DNA from: Atkinsonella hypoxylon
Taxonomy: Eukaryota > Ascomycota > Sordariomycetes > Hypocreales > Clavicipitaceae
DNA length: 64,000 nucleotides
Reading direction: 5' to 3'
NCBI GenBank assembly: GCA_000729835.1
Contig: JFHB01000001.1
Coordinates: 1 to 64,000 of the forward strand
Shown here: positions 13,413-24,814 of the stretch, piece after piece
How positions within the stretch are numbered: position 1 is the stretch's first letter
How the letters are laid out: the number at the start of each line of letters is the position of its first letter
Program-made: the position numbers and the translations under genes
Notes under the pieces: generated by a model
What the model was told of the DNA's origin: nothing
Database searches by the model: none
The model's input: only the letters and a program-made list of their open reading frames with translations

Positions 13413-14148
13413 ATATCTAAAGCAACTAAGTAAAGTATAAATTGCTAAAAAAGAGCTACTTATTATAAAGAAAAGCGCTTAGCTGTAAAGATACTATTGC
13501 TAGTAAAAGAAATACTACTATATACACTAAAGATACTAAAGCTATTATAAGAGATAAAGGGATTAGGACTTTAGGATTAAAGGAATTAGCTAGAGGGTTA
13601 AGTTACTTATAAGTCTTACTTTATAAGCTTATTTATAACTAAAGAGGTATTATATTGCAGTAAGGTTACCCCCTTACGTTCTTATATTAGCTTTATAGGG
13701 GATGCTATATGCAGATTTTCCTTATAAGAGTATATATTGCCTTAGTATATAGAATAGTCTTTAAGGAGAGAAGAAGTAAGAAGTGCGTAAGTAGCTTTTG
13801 CTAGCTCTTTTTAGCCTTTATTTCTTTTAATTAATTAATATCTTTTAGCCTATTTTAATTTACATTACTTAATACTTAAGAAATCTTATTTTACTACTTT
13901 TAACACTTATTATAATACTTTAATATATTTAGCTCCTTTTTGCGTATATATATCTTTTAAGCTATAACTAATATTTTATTTCTACCTTTTTAGATTATTT
14001 AATCTTCTTACCTACTATTATTTAATAGTATATATAGTTAAATATCTCGCTCTTTGCTAATCCTCTTCGATCTTAACGTGCGCTGCATTGCTAGCTGCTT
14101 TAGTGTAGGCTGTATAGTTATTTAGGGGTTTGGTTTTAAGGCGACAAA
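13413..14148 (+). repeat. Tandem duplication, unit 1 (736 bp)
   Basis: This segment runs from ATATCTAAAGCAACTAAG to GCGACAAA. It is followed at once by a second copy starting ATATCTAAGGCAACTAAA at 14,149. The second copy is split by Copia-2 and resumes at 24,106. Its first third reads as a charged, Arg/Lys-rich C-terminal-like peptide (RKALSCKDTIASKRN); the rest is AT-rich and non-coding. Unit 1 carries more G-to-A and C-to-T changes than unit 2. Confidence 0.8.
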
Positions 14149-14174
14149 ATATCTAAGGCAACTAAATAAAGTGT
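14149..14174 (+). repeat. Tandem duplication, unit 2, left piece
   Basis: These are the first 26 bases of the second copy of the 736-bp unit, including the target duplication AGTGT (14,170-14,174). The copy continues on the far side of Copia-2 at 24,106. Confidence 0.75.
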
Positions 14175-14873
14175 TATTGAAAATAATAGGGATTACAGGA
14201 CTAGATATCTAAGAGGGTAGTGGTCTCTTAGATTTAGCACCTGTAATTGCTCCTAGCAATTATCACGTAGTGGAAGCAGCAGCGGCCTAAATTAAGCTGT
14301 AGTGTATAGTACTAGATTACGTAGAGGCAATAGATAACTGTAATAGTGGTATCTTTATATTGAGAGCGCTGTAACGAACAAGTTAGTAAGGGTAGAATCT
14401 TGAATCTTTCTAGTCCCTTATAGACCTACTAACTATATTAGTAGGCTGTAGTTGCTAGAAGGGGCTTATAGGCTACTTTATAATTTCTGCAAAAAGATTT
14501 ACTATATAAAAACAAAAAAATTAACTTACAGCTATACAAACGAGACGCTTACGTACACAATTTAACAAATTCTACTAATAACAAGCAACTCTTATAAGCA
14601 ACTCTATTTAACAATTATACTATTAAATAGCCCTAATTCTTAGCTTTTAAATAGTATACTTCTTAAATTTCTACTATTGCTAGTTGTAGAGAAAATCGCT
14701 GTTAAAGTTAACTATAGGTTAGGCAACTTTGCCTTAGTTGATTCTAGATGTTTTGCATCTAGTAACAGCAATATCTCTACTAAAAATTAACGTAACAAGA
14801 CCTAATAAGGGTTACGTAATAGAGCAACTAGTAGGCATAAAAATAGACTATATAGGGTAGCTTATTTTTAACA
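14175..14873 (-). repeat. LTR of Copia-2 (3' LTR in element orientation)
   Basis: 699 bp, matching 23,402-24,100 along its whole length. It begins TATTGAAAATAATAGGG and ends TTTTTAACA on the plus strand. It retains G where the partner has A at several places (for example GTAGTGGAAGC against GTAGTAGAAGC). Confidence 0.9.
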
Positions 14874-15129
14874 CTCCCTCTAGAAATATAAGAAGTAACT
14901 AGTTCTATAAGCAACTTAGCTCCTTTAAAGGATATCTAAGTTAGAATTAACTAACGAAATATAGTACTAATAACAGAACTAAATAACATAACTAATTCCA
15001 GCAATTCTAGGGTAGTTATAGTTAAATATAACTAGTTATTGTTAATTGTTTTTGTTGTTTTCGATTTTTAACTGTTTTTCGTTGCTTTTCGATTTTTTAA
15101 GTGTTTTTATTGCTTTTATAAGCTAGCTA

Positions 15130-18100
15130 GAAAGCTCTAGTAACTTAATGAATTGTTAATGCTTTTAAATAGCAAGAGGCTTAGTTAGGCTATCTGCTAG
15201 CATTTAATTTATATTAATATAACTAACCTTAGCTATACCTTTACAAATCTTTTCCCTAATGTAGTTAAACTTTAAAAGGGTGTACTTAGTCCTACTATAC
15301 AACGTTAAGTTGTAAGCAGTAACTATAGCGCCTTAATTATTACACCTAATAGGAATAGGAGGGGTTAAAGGCAGCTTTATCTCCTTAAAAAGGCTGTAGA
15401 GCCACTCTAATTCCCTAATAGCTTCTAATAATGCATTAGATTCTACTTCTAAGGTAGAAAGGGCAATAGTACTAGCTTTTTTCGATTTCCAGCTAATAGG
15501 TCCACCAGCTAGCTTATATAGATAAGCATAGGTTGATTTAGAAGAGACTTTATCACCAGCAAAATCGCTATTACAATAACTAAGGAGGGTCTTTAAGACT
15601 TCTTTACAACTAATAGTAGTATTAGAAGACTTTTTAGAGGAAGACCCTACTAAAGAGTGTAGACTAGAACGCTTATAAACGATAGCAAAGCTTCTAGTAC
15701 CACTTAAGTACCGAAGGAGGTGCTTAAAGGTATTTAGATGCTCTATATAGGGCTTAGCTAGGAAGGTTGACAGCTACTGAACGGAAAAAGCAATATTAGC
15801 TCTAGTTAGCAACATAAGATATATTATAGTACCTATTATGCTTTAATAAAGCTTATAGTCGGATTTAGAGAGAAGTTTTGTAACTAGTTGCTTTAGAATT
15901 CCCAGCTATATAGGGATAGAAGCCAGCTTAGCATCTAGCATTTTAAATCTCTTTAGGGCTTCAAGGATATATTGAGATTAATGGATTTTAATAGACCTTT
16001 TAGACCTATTACGGGTGATTTAAACGCCTAGAAAGAATTCTGCTGGTCCCCTATCTTCTATTAGATAAGCTTTATGTAATAGCTTCTTTAGCTTGTTAAT
16101 ATAGCTTAGATTTAGACTAATTAGAAGACAGTTATTTACGTAAGTAGCAATATACGTAGATATAGCTGGGTTATAAAAGACTGCTGGGTCTAATATAAGA
16201 GGTTTAAATCTATGCTTTTGAAGTAATTCTGTTAGAATTTACTGCTATTCTCTAGGACTTTACTTTAGACTATAGAGGGATTTTTCTAGCTTAATTACTT
16301 GCTCTTTAGAGGGCTTGTAATTACAGCTTTTTAGCAGCTTAGCTACTAATAGCGTTACTTCTGCAAATTCAATAAATCCATCTAGGATTTCTATATAAAT
16401 AGCTTCCTTTAGTTTACTATTTAAAAATGCTCCTATAAAGTCAATTTGCTTAACTTCTTAGTTATTAAAAGCTGCAAGAGCTAATAATATACGCTAGCTA
16501 GGAGGAATACTAGTTGCAGCAAAGGTCTCTAGGTAATCTTAACCTTCTATTTGCATAAATCCCTTAGCAACAAGGCAGGCCTTATATTTAATAGGATTAT
16601 TTTCTTTATCCTTTTTAAGCCTATAAATAAGCCTATTCTTTAGAACTCTTCGGCCCTTAGGTACTTAGTCTTTCCCTATAAATTTAAAGGTTCTAGCAGC
16701 TAATAGCTACTTAAATTCGCTATAGGTAGCTTCTATTTAATGCTGCTTAGCAGAGCTTTTTAGGGCTTGCTTCTATGTATTAAGAAGTTCATCCTTATTA
16801 CTATTAGAAGTAATAGCTGCTTTAGTCCTTGCCTTAAAGTATAGATCCTTAATTAAGGAAAATATGTCTCTATCTAAATCTATAGCATTAGCATTAATAG
16901 ATTTAGCTTTAGCTTCTATAGGTTCTATATTAGCCTAAGGGGCTTCTATAGATATAGGGGCTTTAGGGGCCTCTACAGCTTCTATAGGGTTGCTTAGTAG
17001 AAGAGCTTAATCTACAGGTTCTAGTAAATAATTTAGCATATCTAGATAACTAAGATAAGGATACTTAGGAGTATAATTATCCACTAATTTATCGATTTCT
17101 CCCTCTAAAGGATTATTCACTATAGAACTAATAGGAACCTTAGGGATGCCCTAAGAAATAGGGCCTATTCCTTCTATAATTTTAACGAAGCTAGTCTTAA
17201 TAACAGCTTATTTAGAGGGGATGTATATTAGATATACATTAGAACCTAGTGTAGCTAAAAGTCTACTAGGAATAGTTCTTTTAGCTAGCTTCTGCAACCT
17301 AGATCTCTATTCTAATGGGATTAGAACTTCGCAATAGGAGCCTATAGCTCTTATTTTAGTAAAATTAAGCTTATAGGTCTTAGAAGGCTCTAAATTAGCT
17401 AGATATAGCTGTTTAGGACTTAGTAGTTTAGTACTATTTGTAGTAGTATTAACTAAATCCACTATAGCAGGAAGGATGTAAGACTATAGATATAGAGGTA
17501 ATTGTAACCACTGTAGAGTAGCACGCAAACGGTCTAGAAGTACCCTTATAGCTCTCTCTATTAGCCTATTCTGTTTATAAATATAGGGGCAAGAGGTGCT
17601 AAAGCAAATACCCTTAGAAGATAGCTAAGCTTACAACTTAGTATTAATTTCTATACTACTATTAAAGTAAAGGTGTTTAGGGTAGTAGTTATACTAGTTC
17701 TTTAACTCCTTAAAGAAGCCTTTAATACAGCTATAGAGAGTAGAACCCTCTTTATTAGCTAGATTAAAAGACTACTTATACTGTAATTTTCTATTAATTA
17801 GAAAAAGAACTAAAGGCCTCTTATTATGCAGTATAGGCTCTATTTTAACAGTATCTCCCTCTATAATATCTAAACATCTAGGGGGGTTAGGAATAGCATG
17901 CTTACTAGGTCTTCTAACAGCTTTAGCTTAGTTGTAAGCTAGGCAGTTAAAATCCTTTTCCTTAATTTTTATAAAATTAGGAATACCTTTAGTAATAGAA
18001 GCAGTCTTCTTTAGTAAAGGGAGTCCTATATACCTTAATCTAATATACTAAGTAGCAGCTAATTCTAGGAGCTTCTTATAGGAAGAAGAAGCAGTAGGAT

Positions 18101-20390
18101 TTATACTACTAGAATTATTATTAGAGCTAGCTTCCTGTTGCTCTCTATCTTGCTAGATCTCTTAAGAACTATAGGCCTCGTTTAAGGGATCTAGACGGCT
18201 ATTTCCTCTAATATCCAGCAACTTAGGATTTAGACCTTCTAAATCCTTGTTATTAGAAGGAATCTAACTAGGAGCCTATTTAGGAACTAGGGCTAATAGC
18301 TCTATAGCATTATTATTAGTATTATCTTCTTTAAAATTAGATAATTCCTTAATTTAGCTATATTCCTCTAGATTAAAACTAGGCTGTTAAGGGATTTAAA
18401 CCTCTATAGGATAACTAGCATTATAATCGCTATTATAACTATTGCTAGCTAGAAATCCTATATAAAAGAGATTTACGTAGTTTTTACACACTCTAGGGGT
18501 CTCTTGCCCCTTAAGCTATAAGAAGAAACTATACTTTTTGGGATTTAGAAGCCTACAGCAGCTTCTATTAGCTAGAAATAGCTAATTTCTAAGGAGAGTA
18601 CTCCCTATTAAATAGTGCTTTAGACTACTAATTAGGTTAGTATTTAAACCTAGGCAATATAGAGCATCCTTTAGAGCTAAAGGCCTATATTTAGCTGGAT
18701 TTATACTAACTAGTACCTAGAATACAGCAGTTCCCTGTTCTTTAGGATAAATAGGACCTCCTCTAGTAGCAATAGGCGCGGTTTTACCCTTTTTTATAGG
18801 CTTAAAAGTCCTAAAAAATGCCTTATTGTTAACTATATAACAGGTAGAACCTGTATTGTATAGTAGGGAGTTTTTAATTATTCCGTTAGAGTAATTAAAA
18901 GAAGGGGTATTATTACTAGTAGTACTAGTATCACTAGTAGTAGATTCTATATCTAAATCGTAAGAATTATCACTACTAGAACTGCTAGAATTATTAGATT
19001 CTATAGTATCCTGGTTGCTAGTGGATAGGTTATAACAACCTATAGCAAAAGCAGCTTCTCTATCCTTATTCCCAGAGTTTTTATTACTTCTTCTTCAGCC
19101 CTTCTACTTCTTCTTATTCTTAGAGGCTTTATCTGTATCTTTATCTTTAGAGGCATTAGAATCGTTAGAATTAGAATTGGAATTCTTCTTCTGATTAGGA
19201 GGATTCTTTCCTTAATTAGCCTTATTATTATTAGAACTATTAGAAGCCTTATAACTAAGAGCTTTAGATATAGAGGAGCTTTTATCTCTTTGTTCTTCTA
19301 ATAAATTAGCTATAAGGAACTGTAAATTCAGCATTTTTACAGATAGACCTTGTGCTCTAGCAGCTCTAATAGAATATTGCTGCCTTTTAGCCTAGCTAGA
19401 GAAGGTCTTCTTTAAAGCATTAATATAATAATTTACCTAGTCGATAGGATTAATAGCTACACTATAGAGCTGTAATCTAGCTAGTAAATTATTAAATTCA
19501 ACATTAAAGGCCTCTAAAGATCCCTTATAGTTCGAAAACGATAAGTTGTAATAACTAGCATATAGCGTACTACGTTGTATTTTAGCACTCTACAAATATT
19601 GCCTAACTAGAACGTTATAGGCATCTATAGGGGACTTATGCCAGCTTATAGCAGCTTAAGGTCTAGATTAGCAACTATCTCTTATAATTATAAGGATAAT
19701 AGCTTATTCTAAATCTACTAATGTACTAGCTATACTAGAATTATTAATAAATTAAGGGAATCCTAAGGCCCTAAATTAAATAGTTAAAGCTTGCTTCTAC
19801 TGTTTAAAATTTTTAGGGCCTTTTAGCTTAGCAGCCTCTAGAATAGAGTGGACCTTCTTATTTAACTCTTTTATAGTGCCTTTATTAAAAGTAGGCAGAA
19901 AAGTAGCACTATTAGAGGAACTAGAAGGTTTAGGGGCTTTAAAAGAGACTTTAGAAGCTCTTTTAGAAGTAATAGGATCTACTACCTTAGAGGGAGACCC
20001 TATAGAGAGATTACCTATAGATATAATTATAGTATTTAATTTACTTAGTAAATTAGCTATATTACCTTTATTTTAGCTTTATTTTGCTTTACTATACCTA
20101 ATAAATCTATTTAGGGTCTCTTGTTGCTTATCTATTTAAGCTTTTAGATTAGCTTAAACATTATAGACTTGCACTACTCTTTTAGAAGCTAATCTAGCTT
20201 CTTTTAGAGCCTTCTTAGCTGTATAATCTTCTTTATTAGAAGAGGAATCTACTAGCTAAGGGGGGGATCTAGCTAGACTAGAAAAGCTTGTAGCAGCAGC
20301 TGTAGCTAGTGTACTAGAACTACTACCCCGTTTAGGGCTTATGCTCTTTCCCTTGCCTGTTCCTTTTAGTGCTATTTTAAGGGTTTAAAA
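15130..20390 (-). pseudogene. Copia-2 gag-pol polyprotein, RIP-inactivated
   Basis: Read on the minus strand from about 20,390 downward, this is a nearly continuous Copia polyprotein interrupted by stops of the C-to-T kind. Gag comes first (to about 19,050), then a protease-like region (about 18,850, LLYNTGSTCYIV, where the family has D-T/S-G). Integrase follows (about 17,500-18,400, including RPLVLFLINRK and KGICFSTSCPYIYKQN, matching the GI...S.PYTPQQN block). Reverse transcriptase lies at about 15,900-16,650 (RRVLKNRLIYRLKKDKENN, DFIGAFLNSKL) and RNase H at about 15,180-15,600 (GGPISWKSKKASTIALS). The catalytic YVDD of reverse transcriptase reads YVNN (16,131-16,142), so the enzyme would be inactive even without stops. 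Family assignment is secure; domain limits are approximate. Confidence 0.88.
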
Positions 20391-20744
20391 TATAGCTAAT
20401 TTAACGCTCTTTATAGCTAATTATAGCCTAAATTACAGTGGAAATAGTAGTAAATAACAGTAATAATTCTTACTAAATATAGGCTAGAAGTGTCCTATAT
20501 CTTCAGAAATTATACTGAGATTTTTCTCCAATTTCTTTCGTAATAGGTATAATAGGCTCTAAAGGCTGCGTTGTATCGCGATCTGTATGCGCATACAATT
20601 TGTATAGCAGACCAGATTGACAAGCGGTCGCGAGGGGCATAAAACATAGGTCCCAGCTATTTTTAGCCAAAAAATTCAGGAGATTCTTCTCCAATTAGAT
20701 TCCAACAAAACAGTGGAGACCTAGGCACAGCTAATTTAGGGATA
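20391..20744 (-). other. Copia-2 leader, gag-proximal part
   Basis: Non-coding leader of Copia-2 between the Tc1/mariner insert and gag. Base composition is more balanced than in the surrounding pol (20,500-20,744). Short open frames here have no recognisable product. The rest of the leader lies at 22,836-23,401 on the other side of the insert. Confidence 0.5.
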
Positions 20745-20745
20745 T

Positions 20746-20780
20746 CTACGGACAGTCAAGTCAAAAGTCCTGCCTGTGGG
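20746..20780. repeat. Left terminal inverted repeat of the Tc1/mariner element
   Basis: This 35-bp arm starts CTACGGACAGTCAAGTCAAA. It pairs with 22,798-22,832 with two mismatches, both of the C/T type. Confidence 0.82.
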
Positions 20781-20936
20781 GTTGTCTGCCTAAAGCGGTC
20801 TAGTGCGGCAGAAAATACCTAAAATGAACTGCAACAACGCAGTTGAAAACGTGAAAAGTACTATTACTATACAAGTTACATACAAAAGTAACTTCTTCTA
20901 ATTCTTATCGGATTCCTTAACACTATATTATTAGTA

Positions 20937-22532
20937 TTAGAGGCCTCTTCTGCCTAGCCCTCTTCCCCTCCCTCTTCCTCTTCCTCTTTCTCTTTCTCTT
21001 CCTCTTCCTTTCTCTTCTGCATCCTCTTCCTCTTCTGCATCCTCTTCCTCTTCTGCATCCTCTTCCTCTTCTGCATCCTCTTCCTCTTCTGTATCCTCTT
21101 CCTCTTCTGCATCCTCTTCCTCTTCTGCATTCTCTTCCTCTTCTGCATTCTCTTCCTCTTCTGCATCCTCTTCCTCTTCTAAATTTAACGAATTTAAGGG
21201 CCTTATATAAACCTTCTAACCGTTAGGGCAGCCTTAACGACCCTTACAATAGTTATTATCCCTCTTTAAGCAAATTATTTCCTTAATATAATAAGGGATT
21301 CTTTTAATCTAAGCTTATATCTGTTTTTATAGTAACTCTTCTTAAGCCTTCTCCTAAGCCTTAACAGCTTCCTTTCTATTCCTTAGACCTTCTTTCCTTA
21401 TTATTATTCTCTTTAAATACTACTAAGTAGGCTTAATAGCGTTTAAATTAGGTAAGTTCCCTAGCTACAGTATCTTCTAAACCCCTTAAGTATTATAAAC
21501 TATCTATTAAAAATAATAACTATAAAGGGAGGCTTTATCTTCTTATACAATTATATTTAGCCTCTTCTTCTAATATTTCTTTATAAATAGAAGTAGCTTA
21601 GCCTTTAAGATCTTCTTTTAATATTAAAACTAATTAATTCCTTTATTCTACTTCTTTTCTTTCTTCTCTACTTCTCTCTTTAGCTTCTCTATCTTCTTTA
21701 TTTACTTCTACTTTAGCTTCTAGCTAGGCTTATTGTAAAGACTTAGTTAGTTTATTCTATTAAAAAGCTCCTATAATTGCTTATATCTAGGTTTAAGCTC
21801 TTTATTTAATTCCTTAAGAACCTTATTAGCTTCCCTCTTCTCTGCAATAGTCTTTAGCTTTTAATAATAATAGAGACTCTTTTACTTATATAAAAAAGAC
21901 CCCTAAAATATAAATTCTATTACTAACTTCTAGCGCTTATAAATATAGCTTTAAATAAAGGCCTTATTAGACTTCTACTATATATAATACCCTTCTCTTT
22001 AATATATTAGAAGTATTAAAGTCTTATTAGTTTAAATTATATTCTTTTAGTTCTTAAGAGTTTAATAATAATAGGCTAAGTAGAATTCTAGCCTAGCTTT
22101 CTTTATTTAAGCTGTTAGGCCTGCCTTCTTTATTAGCTTTATCTTTAAGTACCCTAAAAGCTTTAAGGTCTATAAGACTGTTAATGTAGAAACCTTAATT
22201 CCTTTCTTCTTAAGCTCCTTAGTAAGGTTAGTAGCAGTCTTTTCTCTTCTATAATAGTCTTTAGTAACCTTTTTAACTAGCTTAAATTAAAGGCTTAGCT
22301 TCTAATAAAGAGTAGGTCTTCTAATATAAGGGGCATTAGTAACCTAGCTTATATTAATATAAAGGGGTTGCACAGCATAATTAAACCCTTATGTAACAGC
22401 TCTTGCGAATATTTAATTAACAGTCTGTAGATCTATACTAAGCTTAGCAGCAATAACTAGCGTACGTTCCCCTTTTGCCTTTAACACTAGCATAGAGGCT
22501 CTATTAGCTGCTGTAATATTCTTAGAAGACAT
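20937..22532 (-). pseudogene. Tc1/mariner transposase with an acidic repeat tail, RIP-damaged
   Basis: From an ATG at 22,532 to a stop at 20,937 the minus strand is one frame of 532 codons with no net frameshift, broken only by stops of the RIP kind. The N-terminus (MSSKNITAANRASMLVLKAK, then GERTLVIAAKLSID) looks like the helix-turn-helix DNA-binding part. The DDE catalytic part is visible as IIVQEDKASLYSYY (family: QEDNAPxH) and GNLPNLNAIKPTQ (family: NSPDLNPIE). The third catalytic acid, normally Glu, reads Lys (AAG, complement of 21,432-21,434), a G-to-A change. From about residue 450 the frame enters an 18-bp repeat that encodes EEEEDA about nine times. That tail is foreign to the family as I know it. 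The protein is dead as it stands. Confidence 0.78.
21005..21179. repeat. 18-bp minisatellite, in frame with the transposase
   Basis: The unit CTCTTCCTCTTCTGCATC is repeated about nine and a half times with only scattered C/T differences. On the minus strand, in the transposase frame, each unit encodes EEEEDA. In another frame it encodes MQKRKR, which makes a fully open 70-codon frame that is a by-product of the repeat. The array is far less mutated than its flanks. Confidence 0.92.
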
Positions 22533-22797
22533 CGCGATACTAATGTAGATGTAGAGTATATATATAGGTAGCGCTAATAGATAGCACTAGTAGATAGCGC
22601 TAGTAGAATTACTAACCTATTAAGGGATAGAACAATAGGTTAAGAAGGAAGAGAGAGTAGGAATCCAGGAAAGAGGTAAGCCTGCTACGTACTTACTATA
22701 GGGTTATTACCGCTCGGATGGCTAATTTACCTCTTCAGGCCTTGTGCAGCATTAAGGTGCCTATTCGGGCCTCCTGCAGCCTTAAGGAGGGGTCCGA

Positions 22798-22832
22798 CCC
22801 ATAGGCAGGACTTTTGACTTAACTGTCCGTAG
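22798..22832. repeat. Right terminal inverted repeat of the Tc1/mariner element
   Basis: Inverted partner of 20,746-20,780. It is followed by T/A flank 22,834-22,835, with one base between. Confidence 0.8.
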
Positions 22833-22835
22833 CTA

Positions 22836-23401
22836 ATTCCTACTTCAAAATCCCGACCGGTGGGATTACTACACAAATTGATTCTGCGACTGAAAACACA
22901 GGAATATCCGCGACAAGAGCTGTTAGGCGTGCACTACAAATTGTAGTATAGCCACTAACAGAGGTGCACAGGGTGCACGATATACAAGATAACAGCACAA
23001 CAACGAGCGATGCAGTGCAGCGCTAAGCTTATTTCTTAATAGAAATAATTAATTAGGCAGTGCCTAATAAAACAATTTACAGTGCGAATATAATGTGTGC
23101 AGATGTATATATTTTAATGTTGCGCAACAATAGAACCTAGCTATTAAGAATAGCTTCAAAAGTGTGTATACACTAGGTGCATAGAACTAGTGCAGAAGGC
23201 ATAGGGTGGGCAGAATAAAAAACACTAGTATAGTGGCTGGCAATATGTATGCAGCAGGTATTAATAGCTTCCAGCAAGCTACTAATAGCAGCAATAGCTG
23301 CTAGCGCAGGTCTCAATATAGCTTCTAGTAGGTAATACAGTATACAATAGTAGATTTTAGCAGGCTAACAGCTTGCAGATAGGTCTTCTAGGCTTATAAC
23401 C
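22836..23401 (-). other. Copia-2 leader next to the 5' LTR
   Basis: Non-coding leader of Copia-2 between its 5' LTR and the Tc1 insert. Just inside the LTR the minus strand reads GGTTATAAGCCTAG, the expected position of the tRNA primer-binding site. I cannot name the primer tRNA from it. No open frame of note is present. Confidence 0.5.
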
Positions 23402-24100
23402 TATTGAAAATAATAGGGATTACAGGACTAGATATCTAAGAGGGTAGTAGTCTCTTAGATTTAGCACCTGTAATTGCTCCTAGCAATTATTACGTAGTAG
23501 AAGCAGCAGCAGCCTAAATTAAGCTGTAGTGTATAGTACTAGATTACGTAGAGGCAATAGATAACTGTAATAGTAGTATCTTTATATTAAGAGCGCTGTA
23601 ATAAACAAGTTAGTAAGAGTAGGATCTTAAATCTTTCTAGTCCCTTATAGACCTACTAACTATATTAGCAGGCTATAGTCGCTAGAAGGGGCTTATAGGC
23701 TACTTTATAATTTCTGTAAAAAGATTTACTATATAAAAACAAAAAAATTAACTTACAGCTATATAAACGAGATGCCTATATACATAATTTAATAAATTCT
23801 ACTAATAATAAGCAACCCTTATAAGCAACTCTATCTAATAATTATACTATTAAATAGCCCTAATTCTTAGCTTTTAAATAGTATACTTCTTAAATTTCTA
23901 CCATTACTAGTTGTAGAGAAAATCGCTGTTAAAGTTAACTATAGGTTAGGCAACTTTGCCTTAGTTGATTCTAGATGTTTTACATCTAGTAACAGCGATA
24001 TCTCTACCAAAAATCAACGTAACAAGACCTAATGAGGGTCACGTGATAGAGCAACTAGTAGGCATAAAAATAGGCTATACAGGGTAGCTTATTTTTAACA
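23402..24100 (-). repeat. LTR of Copia-2 (5' LTR in element orientation)
   Basis: 699 bp, partner of 14,175-14,873. On the minus strand it starts TGTTAAAAATAAGCTACC. It is followed on the plus strand by the target duplication AGTGT (24,101-24,105). Confidence 0.9.
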
Positions 24101-24105
24101 AGTGT

Positions 24106-24814
24106 AAATTGCTAAGAAAGAGCTACTTATTGTAAAGGAAAGCGCCTAGCTGTAAGAACACTATTGCTAATAAGAGGAACGCTACTATATACACTAAAGA
24201 TGCTAAAGCTATTATAAGAGATAAAGGGATTAGAACTTTAGGATTAAAGAAATTAGCTAAAGGGTTAAGTTACTTATAAGTCTTACTTTACAAGCTTATT
24301 TATAACTAGGGAGGTATTATATTGCAGTAGGGTTACCCCCTTGCGTTCTTATATTAGCTTTACAGGGGATACTACACGCAAATTTTCTTTATAAGAGTAT
24401 ATATTGCCTAGGCATATAGATAGTTTTAAGCAAGAAAGCAAGCAAGAAGTGCGTAAGTAGCTTTTACTAGCTCTTTTTAGCCTTTATTCCTTTTAATTAA
24501 TTAATATCTTTTAGCCTATTTTAATTTACATTACTTAATACTTAAGAAATCTTATTTTACTACTTTTAACACTTATTATAACACTTTAATATATTTAGCT
24601 CCTTTTTACGTATATATATCTTTTAAGCTATAACTAATATTTTATTTCTGCCTTTTCTAATTATTTAATCTTCTTACCTGCTATCGTTTAATAGTATATA
24701 TAGTTAAATATCTCGCTCTCTGCTGATCCTCTTCGATCTTAATGTGCACTGCATTGCTACCTGCTTTAGTGTAGGCTATATAGTCATTTAGGGGTTTGGT
24801 TTTAAGGCGACAAA
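24106..24814 (+). repeat. Tandem duplication, unit 2, right piece
   Basis: This piece continues from 14,174 and ends TTTTAAGGCGACAAA, exactly like unit 1 at 14,148. Added to the left piece it gives 735 bp against 736 bp for unit 1. It is directly followed by truncated Copia-3 sequence. Confidence 0.8.

Larger units (their letters stand above)
20745..22833 (-). mobile_element. Tc1/mariner-type DNA transposon nested in Copia-2
   Basis: The element is bounded by inverted repeats of about 35 bp (CTACGGACAGTCAAGTCAAA at the left end and its complement at the right). A TA dinucleotide lies on each outer side (20,743-20,744 and 22,834-22,835), the target duplication of this superfamily. Length is about 2.1 kb. 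It carries one minus-strand transposase relic. It lies in the non-coding leader of Copia-2, so it jumped in after Copia-2 arrived. Confidence 0.82.
14175..24100 (-). mobile_element. Complete Ty1/Copia retrotransposon, Copia-2, with a nested Tc1/mariner
   Basis: A second complete Copia element lies in minus orientation. It has two 699-bp LTRs (14,175-14,873 and 23,402-24,100) and a 5-bp target duplication AGTGT at 14,170-14,174 and 24,101-24,105. The polypurine tract AGAGGGAG lies beside the 3' LTR (complement of 14,874-14,881). The span is 9.9 kb, of which 2.1 kb is the Tc1/mariner insert in the leader between 5' LTR and gag. Both LTRs begin TA rather than TG on the plus strand, consistent with one RIP-type G-to-A change. 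Its coding region is much more readable than that of Copia-1, so it is probably younger or less exposed to RIP. Confidence 0.92.

Noticed and set aside
19876..20076. 66-codon open frame on the plus strand in Copia-2
   Set aside because: Antisense to gag of Copia-2, which reads coherently on the minus strand.
20954..21166. 70-codon open frame encoding MQKRKR repeats on the minus strand
   Set aside because: It is the alternative frame of the 18-bp minisatellite; the transposase reads the same DNA as EEEEDA. Low complexity alone keeps it open.
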